A stretch of DNA of 12,483 nucleotides, taken from positions 1-12,483 of the forward strand of contig DATDGU010000252.1 in NCBI GenBank assembly GCA_036521915.1, written 5' to 3'. The translations under genes were made by a program, and so were the position numbers. Below the pieces are notes generated by a model, which had not been told where the DNA came from, searched no databases, and was given only the letters and a program-made list of their open reading frames with translations. Positions within the stretch are counted from its first letter, which is position 1. Every line of letters starts with the position of its first letter. Source of the stretch: PALSA-555 sp036521915. Its GTDB lineage: Bacteria > Actinomycetota > Acidimicrobiia > IMCC26256 > PALSA-555. Of the stretch, positions 5,884 to 12,483 are shown one piece after another.

Positions 5884-6243
5884 CTAGCGCCCCTTCTTTC
5901 CCTTCTTTCCCTTGTTTCCCTTGTTTCCCTTGCGCCGCAGCCGCCGCTTCGGGGCCGTCTGGTCGGCCAGGATGTCCGACGCGGCGGCGTTCACGATGTC
6001 CTCGGCCGCGTCGAGCAGCGCGGCCACGTCCTCGCCGACCGGCTCGGGCTCGGGCGCCGGCTGGTGCTGGCCGAGGCTGCCGTAGTGCCACCCGGCGTCC
6101 ATGCGCCGCGGCGCATAGCCGGCGCAGTCGTCTGGGCAGCGCCACGGCGCCTCGGGCGCCAGGTCCAGCTTGCAGCGGCGCACGACCTCGCCGTTCGCGT
6201 ACGTGCGGCTCTCGCAGTGGCGACAGTCGACGCGCATGGGCAT
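5884..6243 (-). CDS. Small Cys-rich conserved hypothetical protein with a repetitive Lys/Gly tail
   Basis: Protein of 119 residues with no function I recognise, although the N-terminal half looks like a conserved actinobacterial hypothetical. Residues 1–55 hold Cys7 and Cys10 (CRHC), Cys24, Cys36 and Cys40 in a setting rich in Trp, Pro and Arg (APWRCPDDC), suggesting a small metal-binding domain. Residues 60–95 are acidic and Ala-rich and may form a helix. The last 17 residues are almost only Lys, Gly, Asn and Arg, built from KGN and KGK triplets encoded by a 9-bp tandem repeat. Such a basic tail could bind nucleic acid; this is inference. Two starts are possible: ATG 6243, or ATG 6237 giving MRVDC. 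No clear ribosome site separates them. The gene is divergent from the diguanylate cyclase and convergent with the tRNA. Confidence 0.78.
   Translation of the reverse strand: MPMRVDCRHCESRTYANGEVVRRCKLDLAPEAPWRCPDDCAGYAPRRMDAGWHYGSLGQHQPAPEPEPVGEDVAALLDAAEDIVNAAASDILADQTAPKRRLRRKGNKGNKGKKGKKGR
5891..5932. repeat. 9-bp tandem repeat in coding sequence (about 4.7 copies)
   Basis: Two copies of CCCTTCTTT are followed by two of CCCTTGTTT and a partial CCCTTG. On the minus strand each unit reads AAG GGA AAV and encodes Lys-Gly-Lys or Lys-Gly-Asn at the C-terminus of the small Cys-rich protein. The unit is a multiple of three, so gain or loss of copies keeps the frame. It is strikingly AT-richer and more strand-asymmetric (pure pyrimidine except for single Gs) than its surroundings. 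Confidence 0.9.
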
Positions 6244-6337
6244 GCTGTCATTCTGGCCGACGGCCCCTCCGACGCGACGCCGCCCCGGCCCCGCTCAGGT
6301 CCCCTGCCGGGCGCGCCGATCATGTCTCGGATGGGGT

Positions 6338-6343
6338 GGAGGG
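6338..6343 (+). promoter_or_regulatory. Ribosome binding site of the diguanylate cyclase gene
   Basis: GGAGGG lies nine bases before ATG 6353. It decides the start of an open frame that extends much further upstream, where it runs antisense through the neighbouring gene. Confidence 0.6.
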
Positions 6344-6352
6344 CTTGCACTG

Positions 6353-9151
6353 ATGGCCAAACACGACCGCCGACGGGCTGAGCCGCCCACTGGGGCGACG
6401 TTTGCCGAGCTCGCCGACCGGCTGCCGGTCGGGTTGTTCCTCACGGACGCGGACGGCCGCTGCCTCTACGTGAACGAGCCGTGGTGCGAGCTGAGCGGCT
6501 TCACGCTGGCGCAGGCGCGCGACTGCGGCTGGGACGAGGCGGTCCACCCGGATGACCTGCCGTCCGTGCGACGCGCTTGGCAGCGCTTCGCCGAGGGCGA
6601 GGACCGCCTCGTCATGGAGTTCCGCTTCAATCGCGCCGACGGGCGTCCCCAGCGGGTGCGCGTCCTCGTGCGCGGCGAGCGTCACCGGGACGGCCGCCTC
6701 CGACGCTGCATCGGCACGGTCACCGAACTCACCGACCAGCGCGCCCACACCACGCTGCTCGCCCAGCTCGTCGACCGGATCTCGGACATGATCGTCGTGC
6801 TCGACGCGGCGGGCACCGTCCGATGGGTGAACGACCGCGCCGAGCTCTTTCTCGGACGCAGCCGTGCCGAGTGCCTCGGGGTCTCCGTGCTGGAGCTCAT
6901 CCACCCGGAGGACCGCGCGAGCTCGGCCGAGCGGCTCACCGCCGCCCGCGAGATGAGCGCGAGGAACCCGCCGCCCGGGATCGTCCCGCCACCCCAGCGC
7001 CTGCGGGCGCGCGCCGGCGGCGGCGAGTACCGCGAGGTCGAGTGCGTCGCCACGAACCTCCTCGACGAGCCCTCGGTGCGGGGAATCGTCATCGTCGCCC
7101 GGGACCTCACCGAGCGCGAGACGCTCGAGCGGCGCGTCGACGAGCTGGAGCGGGCGTTCACGACGGCGTTCCGCTACTCCCCTGTCGGGCGCGCCATCGT
7201 CGGACTCGACGGTCGCTGGCTCGAGGTGAACGAGGCGTTCACGACGATGCTCAGCCGCACGGCCGAGGAGCTCATCGGGACGGCGGGAATCGACACCGTC
7301 CACCCCGACGACCGCCAGCACGCGCGGGCGCAGCTGATCCAGCTCGTGAACCGGACCACCGACCGGGTGACGCTCGACGTCCGGTTCCTCCGTGCCGACG
7401 GCGACATCGTGTGGACCCGCTTCACCGTGTGGCAGGTGCTCGACCCCGACGGCGCACCCCAGTATTACGCCGCGGACGTCACCGACGTCACCGAGGTGCG
7501 CGCCGCCCGCGAGGCCGAGGAGCGCGCCCACCGAGAGCTGCGCTTCCTGCTCGAGCGCTCCGCCGACGCGGTCGTCGTCCTCGACGGCGAGGGCCAGATC
7601 ACCTACATGAGCCCGGCGAGCGAGCGTGTCTTCGGCCGGCCCGCCCGGGCGTTCGTCGGTGAGTACGTAGCCGGGCTCGTGCACCCCGACGACCTCGAGG
7701 CGGTGGCCCAGAAGATGGTGCAGGTGATCGCCGAGCCGGGCGCGACCGACGTCTTCAGCTGCCGGGTGCTGCACCAGGACGGGACGTACCGCTGGGTCGA
7801 AGGAGTCGCGCGCAACCTGCTCGACGACCCCGACCTGCCCGGGGTGGTCATCAACGTCCGCGACATCACCGAGCGGGTCGAGACCGAGGCGACGCTGCAC
7901 GACACCCAGGCCCGCTTCGAGGCTCTCGTCGAGCACGCGTCGGACCTCGTCACGGTGAACGACCTCGAGGGGACGCTCACCTACGCGAGCCCGTCGGCGA
8001 AGAACGTACTCGGCTACGACCCGGGCGAGCTCGTCGGCCACTCGGCCCGCGACCTCATGCACCCCGACGACATCGCCCGGGTCGAGCAGGAGGCGTTCGC
8101 ACAGTTCGACAAGGGCGTCGCCGAGCCCATCCAGTACCGGGCCCGCCACCGCGACGGCACCTGGCACAACCTCGAGTCGATCATCACCGACCTGACGACG
8201 GAGCCGTCGGTGTCGGGCACCGTCACGAACGCCCGGGACGTCACCGAACGGACGGCCGCCGAGCGCCGCGCCAACGACCTCGTCGAGATCCTCGAGGCCA
8301 CCTCGGAGCTCGTCGTCGTCTCCGACGCCACCGGGAACATCGTCTACGTGAACCGCTCAGCGCGCGCGCTGCTCGGCGCCTACGAGGGCCAGCACGTCAC
8401 CGAGCTGTCGTCGGACCCCACCCTCGAGCGGCTCCGGACCGAGATCATGCCGGCCGCCCGCCAGCGCGGCGCCTGGACCGGCGAGCTCGACCTCGTCGAT
8501 GCCTCGGGCGGCGCGATCCCGGTGGCGACGACCGTGCAGGTGCTGCGCGACGACCAGGGCAACGTGTCGCGGATCGCGACCGTGGCGCACGACATCACCG
8601 AGCTGAAGGCGGCGCAGCGTCGCCTCGAGTTCGAGGCGACCCATGACTCCCTGACCGGGCTGCCGAACCGGGCGCTGTTCCGCGAGATCGGCGAGCGCGC
8701 CATCGCCCGCGCCGGGCGTACCGATGAGGAGCTCGCGGTGCTGTTCCTCGACCTCGACGGCTTCAAGCTCGTGAACGACAGCTACGGCCACGACGTCGGC
8801 GACCTGCTGCTCGGCGGGGTGGCCCGTCGCCTCCGCGACACGGTGCGGGCCGGCGACATGCTCGCCCGTCTCGGCGGCGATGAGTTCGTCATCCTCTGTG
8901 AGCACCCCCGCGGTGAGCCGGCGATGCTCGAGCTGTCCGAGCGCATCATCGAGACCGTGTCGCAGCCGACCACCATCGAGGGCTACGAGGTGCGCGTCGG
9001 GTTGAGCATCGGCATCGCGTTCTCGCACGGCGCCGAGAAGGGCGTCGTGGAGCTGATCCGCGACGCCGACGTGGCGCTGTACCGGGCGAAGCATCAGGGC
9101 CGGGGCCGCGCCGAGGTCTACGACGAGACGCCGGCCGGCGCGGCCGATTAG
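6353..9151 (+). CDS. Diguanylate cyclase with six PAS sensor domains and GGDEF
   Basis: Predicted to make c-di-GMP from two GTP in the cytoplasm; 932 residues with no membrane segment or signal peptide. Six PAS modules start near residues 21, 140, 272, 398, 524 and 645, each opening with a variant of the LxVxDxxGxIxYVN pattern. Most have an HPDD or HPED motif in the middle and end in a DxTER/DITE-type connector that leads as a helix to the next module. The GGDEF domain starts around DSLTGLPNR (765–773). Its signature GGDEF is at 841–845, and the inhibitory I-site RAGD (832–835) lies exactly five residues before it, so product feedback is expected. There is no EAL or HD-GYP domain. No PAS domain shows a cofactor signature I can assign by eye. 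Start ATG 6353 follows GGAGGG. The TAG stop overlaps the stop codon of the opposing gene. Confidence 0.94.
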   Translation: MAKHDRRRAEPPTGATFAELADRLPVGLFLTDADGRCLYVNEPWCELSGFTLAQARDCGWDEAVHPDDLPSVRRAWQRFAEGEDRLVMEFRFNRADGRPQRVRVLVRGERHRDGRLRRCIGTVTELTDQRAHTTLLAQLVDRISDMIVVLDAAGTVRWVNDRAELFLGRSRAECLGVSVLELIHPEDRASSAERLTAAREMSARNPPPGIVPPPQRLRARAGGGEYREVECVATNLLDEPSVRGIVIVARDLTERETLERRVDELERAFTTAFRYSPVGRAIVGLDGRWLEVNEAFTTMLSRTAEELIGTAGIDTVHPDDRQHARAQLIQLVNRTTDRVTLDVRFLRADGDIVWTRFTVWQVLDPDGAPQYYAADVTDVTEVRAAREAEERAHRELRFLLERSADAVVVLDGEGQITYMSPASERVFGRPARAFVGEYVAGLVHPDDLEAVAQKMVQVIAEPGATDVFSCRVLHQDGTYRWVEGVARNLLDDPDLPGVVINVRDITERVETEATLHDTQARFEALVEHASDLVTVNDLEGTLTYASPSAKNVLGYDPGELVGHSARDLMHPDDIARVEQEAFAQFDKGVAEPIQYRARHRDGTWHNLESIITDLTTEPSVSGTVTNARDVTERTAAERRANDLVEILEATSELVVVSDATGNIVYVNRSARALLGAYEGQHVTELSSDPTLERLRTEIMPAARQRGAWTGELDLVDASGGAIPVATTVQVLRDDQGNVSRIATVAHDITELKAAQRRLEFEATHDSLTGLPNRALFREIGERAIARAGRTDEELAVLFLDLDGFKLVNDSYGHDVGDLLLGGVARRLRDTVRAGDMLARLGGDEFVILCEHPRGEPAMLELSERIIETVSQPTTIEGYEVRVGLSIGIAFSHGAEKGVVELIRDADVALYRAKHQGRGRAEVYDETPAGAAD

Positions 9152-9705
9152 CCGAGCCAGCCCTCGGCGCGCCCGAGGAGGAACCGGCTGACCGCGAGGC
9201 AGCAGTCGAGCAGCTCGCAGGACACGGCGTCGCCGTCGCGGATGCGCAGCAGCGACACCTTCTGGTGCGCGACGACACGCAGGGCCCGCTCGGTCGCCTC
9301 CGTCGCGGACGGGATCGAATCGATCGCCGACACCTCGAGGGGCAGCTCGGGCCCGCCGATGCCGGCGAGGTCGGTGGCGAGGACGAGCAGGTCCGGGTCC
9401 TGGGGCAGCGGCGGGAGCCCCCACGTGAAGTTCAGCGGGAACTCGTACTCGTCGGGCGGGTCCTCGCCCTCCGGGCGGGCCATCACCGCGTCCTCGAAGC
9501 CGAGCAGCACCCTCGGGTCGATCTCGAGCGACAGGTAGAGGTCGACGGGCCCCTCGCACCCCTCCTCGGGGTGGAGGTCGACCTCCCAGGTCTGGCGCAG
9601 CGAGTAGCTCTCGACGAAGTGGCGCTCGTCGTGCACGTGGAAGGCGTGCTCGACGGCGTGGTCCTTCAGGTCGGCGACGAACCCCGCGACGTCGATGACG
9701 GCCAC
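9148..9705 (-). CDS. Hypothetical protein, last gene of the murI–rph–rdgB operon
   Basis: Protein of 185 residues that I do not recognise. It looks soluble and acidic, with alternating strand-like and helix-like stretches. There is a His-rich early segment (HAFHVHDERHF, 20–30), a strand-rich middle (DLYLSLEIDPRVLLGFED), a Pro-rich loop (80–104), and a C-terminal helix with a Cys pair (Cys163, Cys168, Cys169). No enzyme motif is evident. The start GTG 9705 is set by AGGAGG six bases upstream (9717–9712), inside the end of rdgB; only one base separates the rdgB stop from this GTG, so co-translation with rdgB is likely. The TAA stop (9150–9148) overlaps the TAG stop (9149–9151) of the diguanylate cyclase gene on the other strand. 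Confidence 0.85.
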   Translation of the reverse strand: MAVIDVAGFVADLKDHAVEHAFHVHDERHFVESYSLRQTWEVDLHPEEGCEGPVDLYLSLEIDPRVLLGFEDAVMARPEGEDPPDEYEFPLNFTWGLPPLPQDPDLLVLATDLAGIGGPELPLEVSAIDSIPSATEATERALRVVAHQKVSLLRIRDGDAVSCELLDCCLAVSRFLLGRAEGWLG

Positions 9706-9706
9706 G

Positions 9707-10351
9707 TCAGACCTCCTCGCGGCGGTCGGGCCCGTCCCCAGGGTCGAGGTGCCCGGCCTGGTCGAGGATGCTGAGGCCCTCGGCGAGGGTACGGAACGCG
9801 GCGCCGCGGTGCGAGCACGCGTCCTTCTCCTCCGGCGCGAGCTCGGCGAACGTGCGGCCGTCGCTGGCGTCGGGCAGGAAGACGGGGTCGTAGCCGAACC
9901 CCCGCGTGCCTCGCCGGGCGCTGGCGATCATCCCCTCGGCGCTGCCGATCGCGGCGAGCTCGCGCCCGTCGGGGAACACGGCGACCGCGACGGTGACGAA
10001 GCGCGCCCGCCGGGCCTCGAGCGGCACGCCGTCGAGGCGGGCCAGGAGCAGCGTCACGTTGTCGTCGTCGGTCGCGTCGGGTCCGGCGAAGCGCGCCGAG
10101 CGCACGCCGGGCTTCCCGTCGAGCGCGTCGACCTCGAGGCCGGTGTCGTCGGCGATCGCCGCCTCGCCCGTCGCGTCGCGCACGGCGCGAGCCTTCAGCC
10201 GGGCGTTCTCCTCGAGGGTGTCCCCCGTCTCGTCGACCGCCGCGAAGTCGGCCGGTCGGGACACGCACTCGAGGTCGAGCCCGGCGGCGCGGAGGATGGC
10301 GTCGATCTCCCGGGCCTTGCCGGCGTTGGTGGTGGCGAGCACGAACCGCAT
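9707..10351 (-). CDS. rdgB: RdgB/HAM1 XTP/dITP diphosphatase
   Basis: Cytoplasmic house-cleaning enzyme that hydrolyses XTP, ITP and dITP to the monophosphate plus pyrophosphate, keeping deaminated purines out of nucleic acids. The 214 residues show all family motifs: ATTNAGKAREI (6–16, nucleotide and phosphate binding, Lys12), DTLEENARLKA (44–54), ADDTGLEVDALDGKPGVRSARFAG (67–90, catalytic acid Asp69), GFGYDPVF (151–158) and SHRGAAF (180–186). The C-terminal 20 residues are charged and variable. Start ATG 10351 is five bases after the rph stop, with the ribosome site GAGGCGG overlapping that stop. The rph–rdgB order is conserved in actinobacteria. Confidence 0.96.
   Translation of the reverse strand: MRFVLATTNAGKAREIDAILRAAGLDLECVSRPADFAAVDETGDTLEENARLKARAVRDATGEAAIADDTGLEVDALDGKPGVRSARFAGPDATDDDNVTLLLARLDGVPLEARRARFVTVAVAVFPDGRELAAIGSAEGMIASARRGTRGFGYDPVFLPDASDGRTFAELAPEEKDACSHRGAAFRTLAEGLSILDQAGHLDPGDGPDRREEV
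9712..9717 (-). promoter_or_regulatory. Ribosome binding site of the 185-residue hypothetical gene
   Basis: AGGAGG lies within the last codons of rdgB, six bases before GTG 9705. It fixes a GTG start and supports translational coupling. Confidence 0.75.
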
Positions 10352-10356
10352 CCGCC

Positions 10357-11100
10357 TCAGCGGGGTCGCGGCGGGGGCGGCTCGGCGACGAGGGCCCGTT
10401 GGAGGGCGAGCAGCTCACCGATGCCGGTCTCGGCGAGCCCGAGCAGGTCGTCGAGCTCGCCGCGCGAGAACGGCGCCCCTTCGGCGGTGCCCTGGACCTC
10501 GATGAAGCGGCCGCTGGCGGTCATGACCACATTCATGTCGACCTCGGCGTTCGAATCCTCGGCGTAGTCAAGGTCGAGGCACGCGAGGGCGTCGACAACG
10601 CCGACCGACACCGCGGCGCACGCGTCGGTCAGGGGATGCGCGGTGAGTCGTCCCGTCGCGACCAGGCGGCTGCACGCGTCGTGGAGGGCGACGTAGGCCC
10701 CGCAGATCGACGCCGTGCGGGTCCCGCCGTCGGCCTGGAGGGCGTCGCAGTCGAGCGTGATCGTGACCTCGCCCATCGTGTCCAGGTCGGTGACGGCGCG
10801 CAGCGACCGGCCGATGAGCCGCTGGATCTCCTGGGTGCGGCCCGACTGGCGGCCGCGCTTGGCCTCCCGCTCGCTGCGCTCGGTGGTCGAGCCGGGCAGC
10901 ATCGAGTACTCGGCGGTGACCCAGCCCCGACCGGAGCCGCGCAGCCATCCCGGCACCCGGTCCTCGGTCGAGGCCGTGCAGAGCACGCGGGTGCGGCCGA
11001 ACTCGACCAGCACCGATCCCTCGGCGAACTCGGTGTAGTCGCGCGTGAACGTGATGGGGCGCAGCTCGTCGGGCTCGCGACCGTCGTGGCGGGGGCTCAC
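10357..11100 (-). CDS. rph: Ribonuclease PH
   Basis: Phosphorolytic 3'-to-5' exoribonuclease that trims the 3' ends of tRNA precursors; a hexameric ring in known members. The 247 residues include RHDGREPDELRP at the N-terminus, the basic RNA-binding segment around 84–101 (GRQSGRTQEIQRLIGRSLR), the phosphate-binding GGTRTAS (125–131, Arg128), and the acidic catalytic region LDLDYAEDSNAEVDMN (175–190). The start is GTG 11100, ten bases after the stop of the MBL gene. The open frame runs further upstream, but there it is out of register with any rph homology and antisense-like in composition. A small ATG at 11108 opens only three codons and is not a start. A Pro/Arg-rich tail ends the protein. 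Confidence 0.96.
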   Translation of the reverse strand: MSPRHDGREPDELRPITFTRDYTEFAEGSVLVEFGRTRVLCTASTEDRVPGWLRGSGRGWVTAEYSMLPGSTTERSEREAKRGRQSGRTQEIQRLIGRSLRAVTDLDTMGEVTITLDCDALQADGGTRTASICGAYVALHDACSRLVATGRLTAHPLTDACAAVSVGVVDALACLDLDYAEDSNAEVDMNVVMTASGRFIEVQGTAEGAPFSRGELDDLLGLAETGIGELLALQRALVAEPPPPRPR

Positions 11101-11110
11101 GGGCGCATCC

Positions 11111-11842
11111 TCAGATCGTCGTCGTCTGGCCGGGCTCGGCGAGCAGCACCGGCTCGCCGTACGCCGCGGAGCCTTCGGCGACCGCCGCCTGACGGTCCAG
11201 GAGCGGCCAGAGATGGGTGAGCATGAGTCGCTTCGCGCCGGCGGCACGGGCCGCGCGGCCCGCCTCCTTCGCCGACAGGTGGATCGGCGCCGGCTTCTCG
11301 TCGTGGAGGTAGGTCGCCTCGGACAGCACGAGGTCCGCGCCGCCGGGGAACGCCTCGACGCTCCACCCCGGCCCGGTGTCGGAGGTGTATACGAGGCGCG
11401 AGCCGTTCGCCGACAGCTCGACGGCGTACGTGGGCGGCGGATGGTCCGTGCGGGAGAAGTGCAGCGTGAGCGTCCCGACCTTGACCTCGGTGTCGCTGTC
11501 GATCGTGCGCCACGAGAACGCGTCGCCCCAGTCGCCCTGCACGAGCGCGCCGAGCTGGTCGCCCAAGCCCGCCGGCGCGTAGATCGGAAGCCCCGTGCGG
11601 CCGATGGCGTAACGCAGCATGACGTGCAGCCCGTACACGTCGACGACGTGGTCGGGGTGGCCGTGGGTGAGCACGACCGCCGAGAGGTCCTCGACGGGGA
11701 CATGACGCTGCAGCGCCCCGAACGTGCCGGTGCCGCAGTCGATCCAGACCTGGCTGTCGCCGTCGCGCACGAGGTAGCCGCTGCACGCCCGGCCGTCCGC
11801 GCCGTTGTAGGAGCCCGAGCACCCGAGCACCGTCAGCTCCAC
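11111..11842 (-). CDS. MBL-fold metallohydrolase, Rv1339-like (possible cyclic-nucleotide phosphodiesterase)
   Basis: Metallo-beta-lactamase-fold enzyme of 243 residues, cytoplasmic. Metal ligands: HGHPDH (His60, His62, Asp64, His65), His134 (TDHPPP), Asp155 (YTSDTG) and His210 (LTHLWP); His188 lies in PIHLS. The N-terminus VELTVLGCSGSY is typical of the RNase Z-like/class II phosphodiesterase branch. The position between murI and rph matches M. tuberculosis Rv1339, which has been reported as an atypical cAMP phosphodiesterase; this activity is therefore plausible here, not shown. Start GTG 11842 was chosen because GGAG lies eight bases upstream; GTG 11848, two codons earlier, is possible. 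The gene overlaps the end of murI by ten bases. Confidence 0.9.
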   Translation of the reverse strand: MELTVLGCSGSYNGADGRACSGYLVRDGDSQVWIDCGTGTFGALQRHVPVEDLSAVVLTHGHPDHVVDVYGLHVMLRYAIGRTGLPIYAPAGLGDQLGALVQGDWGDAFSWRTIDSDTEVKVGTLTLHFSRTDHPPPTYAVELSANGSRLVYTSDTGPGWSVEAFPGGADLVLSEATYLHDEKPAPIHLSAKEAGRAARAAGAKRLMLTHLWPLLDRQAAVAEGSAAYGEPVLLAEPGQTTTI

Positions 11843-12483
11843 GACCACGGCTCCACGACGTCGACCTCCGGCCCGAGGAACCGCGCGCCGAGGCGACGGA
11901 ACTGCGCCGGGTCCCCGCTCGTCACGAAGCGGGGGGCCGTGGGCGAGGCGGCCGGCCGTGACACGCCGAGCCGCCCGCGGACCTCGAACGCGGTCTCGTC
12001 GGCGCTCGACACCAACACCACGTCGCGGCCCATGACGTCGCCGATGGTACGGGCCAACAGTGGGTAGTGCGTGCAACCGAGCACCAGCGTGTCCACCCCG
12101 GCGGACCGCAGCGGGGCGAGCAGCCGCTCCGCGAGCACGTGGACCTGGTCCGATTCGACGTCGCCGGCCTCGACGAACTCCACGAAGCCGGGGCAGGCCG
12201 CGCAGGTGAGCACCAGCGTCGGGTCCAGCCGGGCCGCGACCCGCTGGTACGCGCCCGAGGCGATCGTGCCGACCGTGCCGATCACCCCGACGCGCCGCGA
12301 GCCGGTCACGCGCTGGGCGGCCCGCAGCCCGGGCTCGATGACGCCGAGCACCGGGACGGGCAGTCGGTCGGCCAGCGTGTCGAGCGCCGCCGCGGCGGCG
12401 CTGTTGCAGGCGACGATCACGGCGCGGGCGCCGCGGTCCACGAACACGTCGCCGATCTCGAGCGCGTACTTCAGCACCTCCTC
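11833..12483 (-). CDS. murI: Glutamate racemase (N-terminus beyond the window)
   Basis: Interconverts L- and D-glutamate to supply D-Glu for peptidoglycan. The frame is open to the right edge; 216 residues are visible, so roughly the first 50–60 residues of a normal 260–280-residue MurI are missing, including the first catalytic Asp motif. Both catalytic cysteines are present: the first in VACNSAAAAAL (codon 12408–12406) and the second in LGCTHYPLL (codon 12075–12073). GVIEPGLRAA and GVIGTVGTIASGAY are typical substrate-site and core motifs. The first motif reads CNSA where CNTA is commoner, a conservative change. Its end overlaps the start of the MBL gene, so the two are coupled; it is the first visible gene of the leftward operon. 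Confidence 0.96.
   Translation of the reverse strand, partial: EEVLKYALEIGDVFVDRGARAVIVACNSAAAAALDTLADRLPVPVLGVIEPGLRAAQRVTGSRRVGVIGTVGTIASGAYQRVAARLDPTLVLTCAACPGFVEFVEAGDVESDQVHVLAERLLAPLRSAGVDTLVLGCTHYPLLARTIGDVMGRDVVLVSSADETAFEVRGRLGVSRPAASPTAPRFVTSGDPAQFRRLGARFLGPEVDVVEPWSWS

Noticed and set aside
6345..6350. TTGCAC as a −35 element near the diguanylate cyclase start
   Set aside because: It lies between the ribosome site and ATG 6353, so it cannot drive this gene as annotated.
4153..6381. Plus-strand open frame of 742 codons across the thiolase and OB-fold genes
   Set aside because: It is antisense to two genes with clear families and runs through the tRNA and the small Cys-rich gene. 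Its composition is Arg/His/Gly/Val-rich, as expected from the complement of GC-rich codons.
6320..8167. Minus-strand 615-codon open frame opposite the diguanylate cyclase
   Set aside because: It is antisense to the PAS repeats, with repeated RV/VDD/GV strings reflecting the PAS codons. No start signal and no family.
11848..11848. GTG 11848 as the start of the MBL gene
   Set aside because: GGAG is only two bases before it but eight bases before GTG 11842, a better spacing. It cannot be fully excluded.

Overview
This window is very GC-rich, compactly packed DNA from a bacterium. The gene order murI – MBL-fold hydrolase – rph – rdgB at the right end matches Mycobacterium tuberculosis Rv1338–Rv1341 as I remember it. 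Together with the GTG starts and the GC-rich third codon positions, this points to an actinomycete-type genome (Actinomycetota), possibly an Acidimicrobiia-like lineage; the class is an inference. The window holds thirteen protein genes, two of them cut by the window edges, and one tRNA gene. There is no sign of an insertion sequence, prophage or CRISPR array.

Left part (1–1751): the C-terminal end of a multi-pass membrane protein, probably of the bile acid/Na+ symporter type, is followed by a classical short-chain dehydrogenase. Facing it, with only three bases between the stop codons, is the most notable gene of the window: a BCP/PrxQ-type peroxiredoxin whose peroxidatic cysteine codon is an in-frame TGA at 1622–1620. 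The reading frame continues to a full-length Prx domain. A 7-bp hairpin with a 6-nt loop lies 21 nt downstream of the TGA and fits the bacterial SECIS rules. I therefore read it as one selenoprotein gene (153 residues, Sec44). Conventional gene calling would truncate it to about 93 residues or call it broken.

Middle part (1752–6243): a 487-bp stretch without a convincing gene leads into an OmpR-type response regulator translationally coupled to a HAMP histidine kinase. Convergent to these is a two-gene operon reading leftwards, an OB-fold (DUF35-type) protein followed by an SCP-x/lipid-transfer-type thiolase. This pairing is typical of acyl-CoA or steroid side-chain metabolism. The OB-fold protein keeps the framework of the usual zinc ribbon but has none of its four cysteines. 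A tRNA-Leu(UAG) gene follows on the plus strand, then a small Cys-rich protein on the minus strand whose Lys/Gly tail is encoded by a 9-bp tandem repeat.

Right part (6353–12483): a 932-residue diguanylate cyclase with six predicted PAS domains and a GGDEF domain with an intact inhibitory site probably makes c-di-GMP in the cytoplasm. Its stop codon overlaps the stop codon of the opposing operon. That operon reads leftwards as murI (partial) – MBL hydrolase (Rv1339-like) – rph – rdgB – a 185-residue protein of unknown function. The genes overlap or are 1–10 nt apart, so they are almost certainly co-transcribed. They link cell-wall precursor supply, RNA 3'-end maturation and nucleotide-pool cleaning. 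No selenocysteine synthesis or insertion gene (selA, selB, selC, selD) lies in this window, so the selenoprotein call predicts that they occur elsewhere in the genome.
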